Shown here piece after piece: positions 8,833 through 9,656 of a stretch of DNA of 9,656 nucleotides (the first letter of the stretch is position 1; each line of letters begins with the position of its first letter). The notes beneath the pieces are model-generated. The model saw only the letters and a program-made list of their open reading frames with translations. It did no database searches and was not told the origin of the DNA. The translations under genes and the position numbers were made by a program. Source of the DNA: Oleispirillum sp963678075 (lineage in GTDB: Bacteria > Pseudomonadota > Alphaproteobacteria > Rhodospirillales > Rhodospirillaceae); NCBI GenBank assembly GCA_963678075.2, contig CAXXPK010000002.1:1-9656 (forward strand). The letters run 5' to 3'.

Positions 8833-8863
8833 GTGGAGCCCCCTTGCCGGGGCTCCACCTTTC
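8833..8863 (+). terminator. Probable terminator of trxB
   Basis: GTGGAGCCCC (8833-8842) pairs perfectly over 10 bp with GGGGCTCCAC (8849-8858) around a 6-nt loop, followed by CTTTCC. The T-run is short. An upstream segment AGCCCCGGC (8824-8832) can instead pair with GCCGGGGCT (8846-8854), forming a competing stem. Confidence 0.65.
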
Positions 8864-8931
8864 CGATTAAGCTTCGACCAGAGAAAGGTTTTTCGCGGGC
8901 GGGAACGATGATCGCACGACAGGGCAGCACC

Positions 8932-9656
8932 ATGGATTGGGACAAGCTGCGGATCTTCCACGCGGTGGCGGAAGCCGGCAGCTTCACCCGCGCCGGAGAG
9001 GTCCTCAATTTGAGCCAGTCGGCGGTCAGCCGTCAGGTCGGCGCGCTGGAAGAAAGCCTTCGCATCCCGCTGTTTCACCGTCACGCCCGCGGCCTGCTGC
9101 TGACCGAGCCGGGGGAAGACCTCTACCGCACCGTGCACGATGTCTTCGCCAAGCTGGCGATGGCCGAAGCGCGGCTGACCGAAAGCAAAAGCCGCCCCGA
9201 GGGACCCTTCAAGATCACCACCACGACCGCCTTCGGCGCGATGTGGCTGGCCCCGCGCATTCGCGAATTCATCGAGCTTTACCCAGATATCCAGCTCTCC
9301 CTGGTACTCGACGACGCCGAACTCGACTTGGCCATGCGCGCCGCCGACGTCGGCATCCGCTTCAAGGCGCCGCACCAGCCCGATCTGATCCAACGCAACC
9401 TGTTCACCGTGCACTACCGCCTCTACGCGGCACGGTCCTATCTGGACATCCACGGCACGCCGCAAGGGATTTCCGACCTCGACCACCACCGCCTTGTCGT
9501 CTATGGCGAGGATACCAGGCCCCCGGTAGACAACATGAACTGGCTGCTCTCCTATCAAAGCGCGCGAACCGGCGGGCGCCAGCCGGTTCTACGCATCAAC
9601 AATGTTTACGGCATCCTGCAAACCGTCCGCAGCGGTCTGGGGATTGGCGCGCTGCC
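8932..9656 (+). CDS. LysR-family transcriptional regulator (3' end outside window)
   Basis: The 241 codons present cover the N-terminal winged helix-turn-helix (SFTRAGEVLNLSQSAVSRQV, about residues 17-36, then GALEESL) and the wing FHRHARGLLLTEPGE, a linker helix, and the start of the substrate-binding domain from about residue 92 (GPFKITTTTAFGAMWLAPRI, then DVGIRF). The ATG at 8932 (MDWDKLRIFHAVAEA) is preferred because the family begins a few residues before the first helix and AGGG lies 7 nt upstream; an in-frame ATG at 8908 would add eight residues and is also preceded by purines. It is on the same strand as trxB, 133 bp downstream, past a probable terminator, so it is likely a separate transcript. 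The effector and targets are unknown. The frame is open to the right edge and lacks the end of the effector domain. Confidence 0.93.
   Translation, partial: MDWDKLRIFHAVAEAGSFTRAGEVLNLSQSAVSRQVGALEESLRIPLFHRHARGLLLTEPGEDLYRTVHDVFAKLAMAEARLTESKSRPEGPFKITTTTAFGAMWLAPRIREFIELYPDIQLSLVLDDAELDLAMRAADVGIRFKAPHQPDLIQRNLFTVHYRLYAARSYLDIHGTPQGISDLDHHRLVVYGEDTRPPVDNMNWLLSYQSARTGGRQPVLRINNVYGILQTVRSGLGIGAL

Overview
The window looks like a chromosomal housekeeping segment of a GC-rich alphaproteobacterium, most likely Rhodospirillales. This rests on high GC, strong third-position G/C bias (Leu TTA/CTA and Ser TCA codons are nearly absent), protein sequences that read like Rhodospirillaceae versions, and gene order: dnaG behind a GatB/YqeY gene, divergent from carA-carB-greA. 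The lineage call comes from family knowledge, not from a search.

Layout. Positions 1-797, minus strand: a gatB/yqeY-domain gene followed by the 5' end of dnaG (DNA primase), which runs off the left edge. Positions 798-1016: an AT-rich divergent promoter region with a 9-bp inverted repeat that places a TTGAAA box on each strand. Positions 1017-6074, plus strand: carA and carB (both subunits of carbamoyl-phosphate synthase, feeding pyrimidine and arginine synthesis), then greA (transcript-cleavage factor). Strong hairpin terminators end greA and the convergent gene after it. Positions 6312-6806, minus strand: an Lrp/AsnC-family regulator. Positions 6807-7096: a 290-bp divergent control region. 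Positions 7097-7726: a typical 2-Cys peroxiredoxin. Positions 7848-8798: thioredoxin reductase trxB. Positions 8932-9656: the 5' part of a LysR-family regulator, cut by the right edge.

Functionally there are three blocks: replication and translation-associated genes (dnaG, yqeY), carbamoyl phosphate synthesis plus transcription fidelity (carAB, greA), and thiol redox defence (peroxiredoxin and trxB) flanked by two regulators. The peroxiredoxin probably receives electrons from NADPH through TrxB and a thioredoxin encoded elsewhere; no ahpF is present here.

I found no mobile element, CRISPR array, tRNA, rRNA, phage gene or plausible new defence system. The points worth a second look are small: the divergent carA/yqeY promoter symmetry, a 10-codon leader ORF before carA, a hairpin over the carB stop codon, a substitution in the CarB allosteric loop, floppy-type motifs in the peroxiredoxin, and operator-like repeats between lrp and the peroxiredoxin gene.
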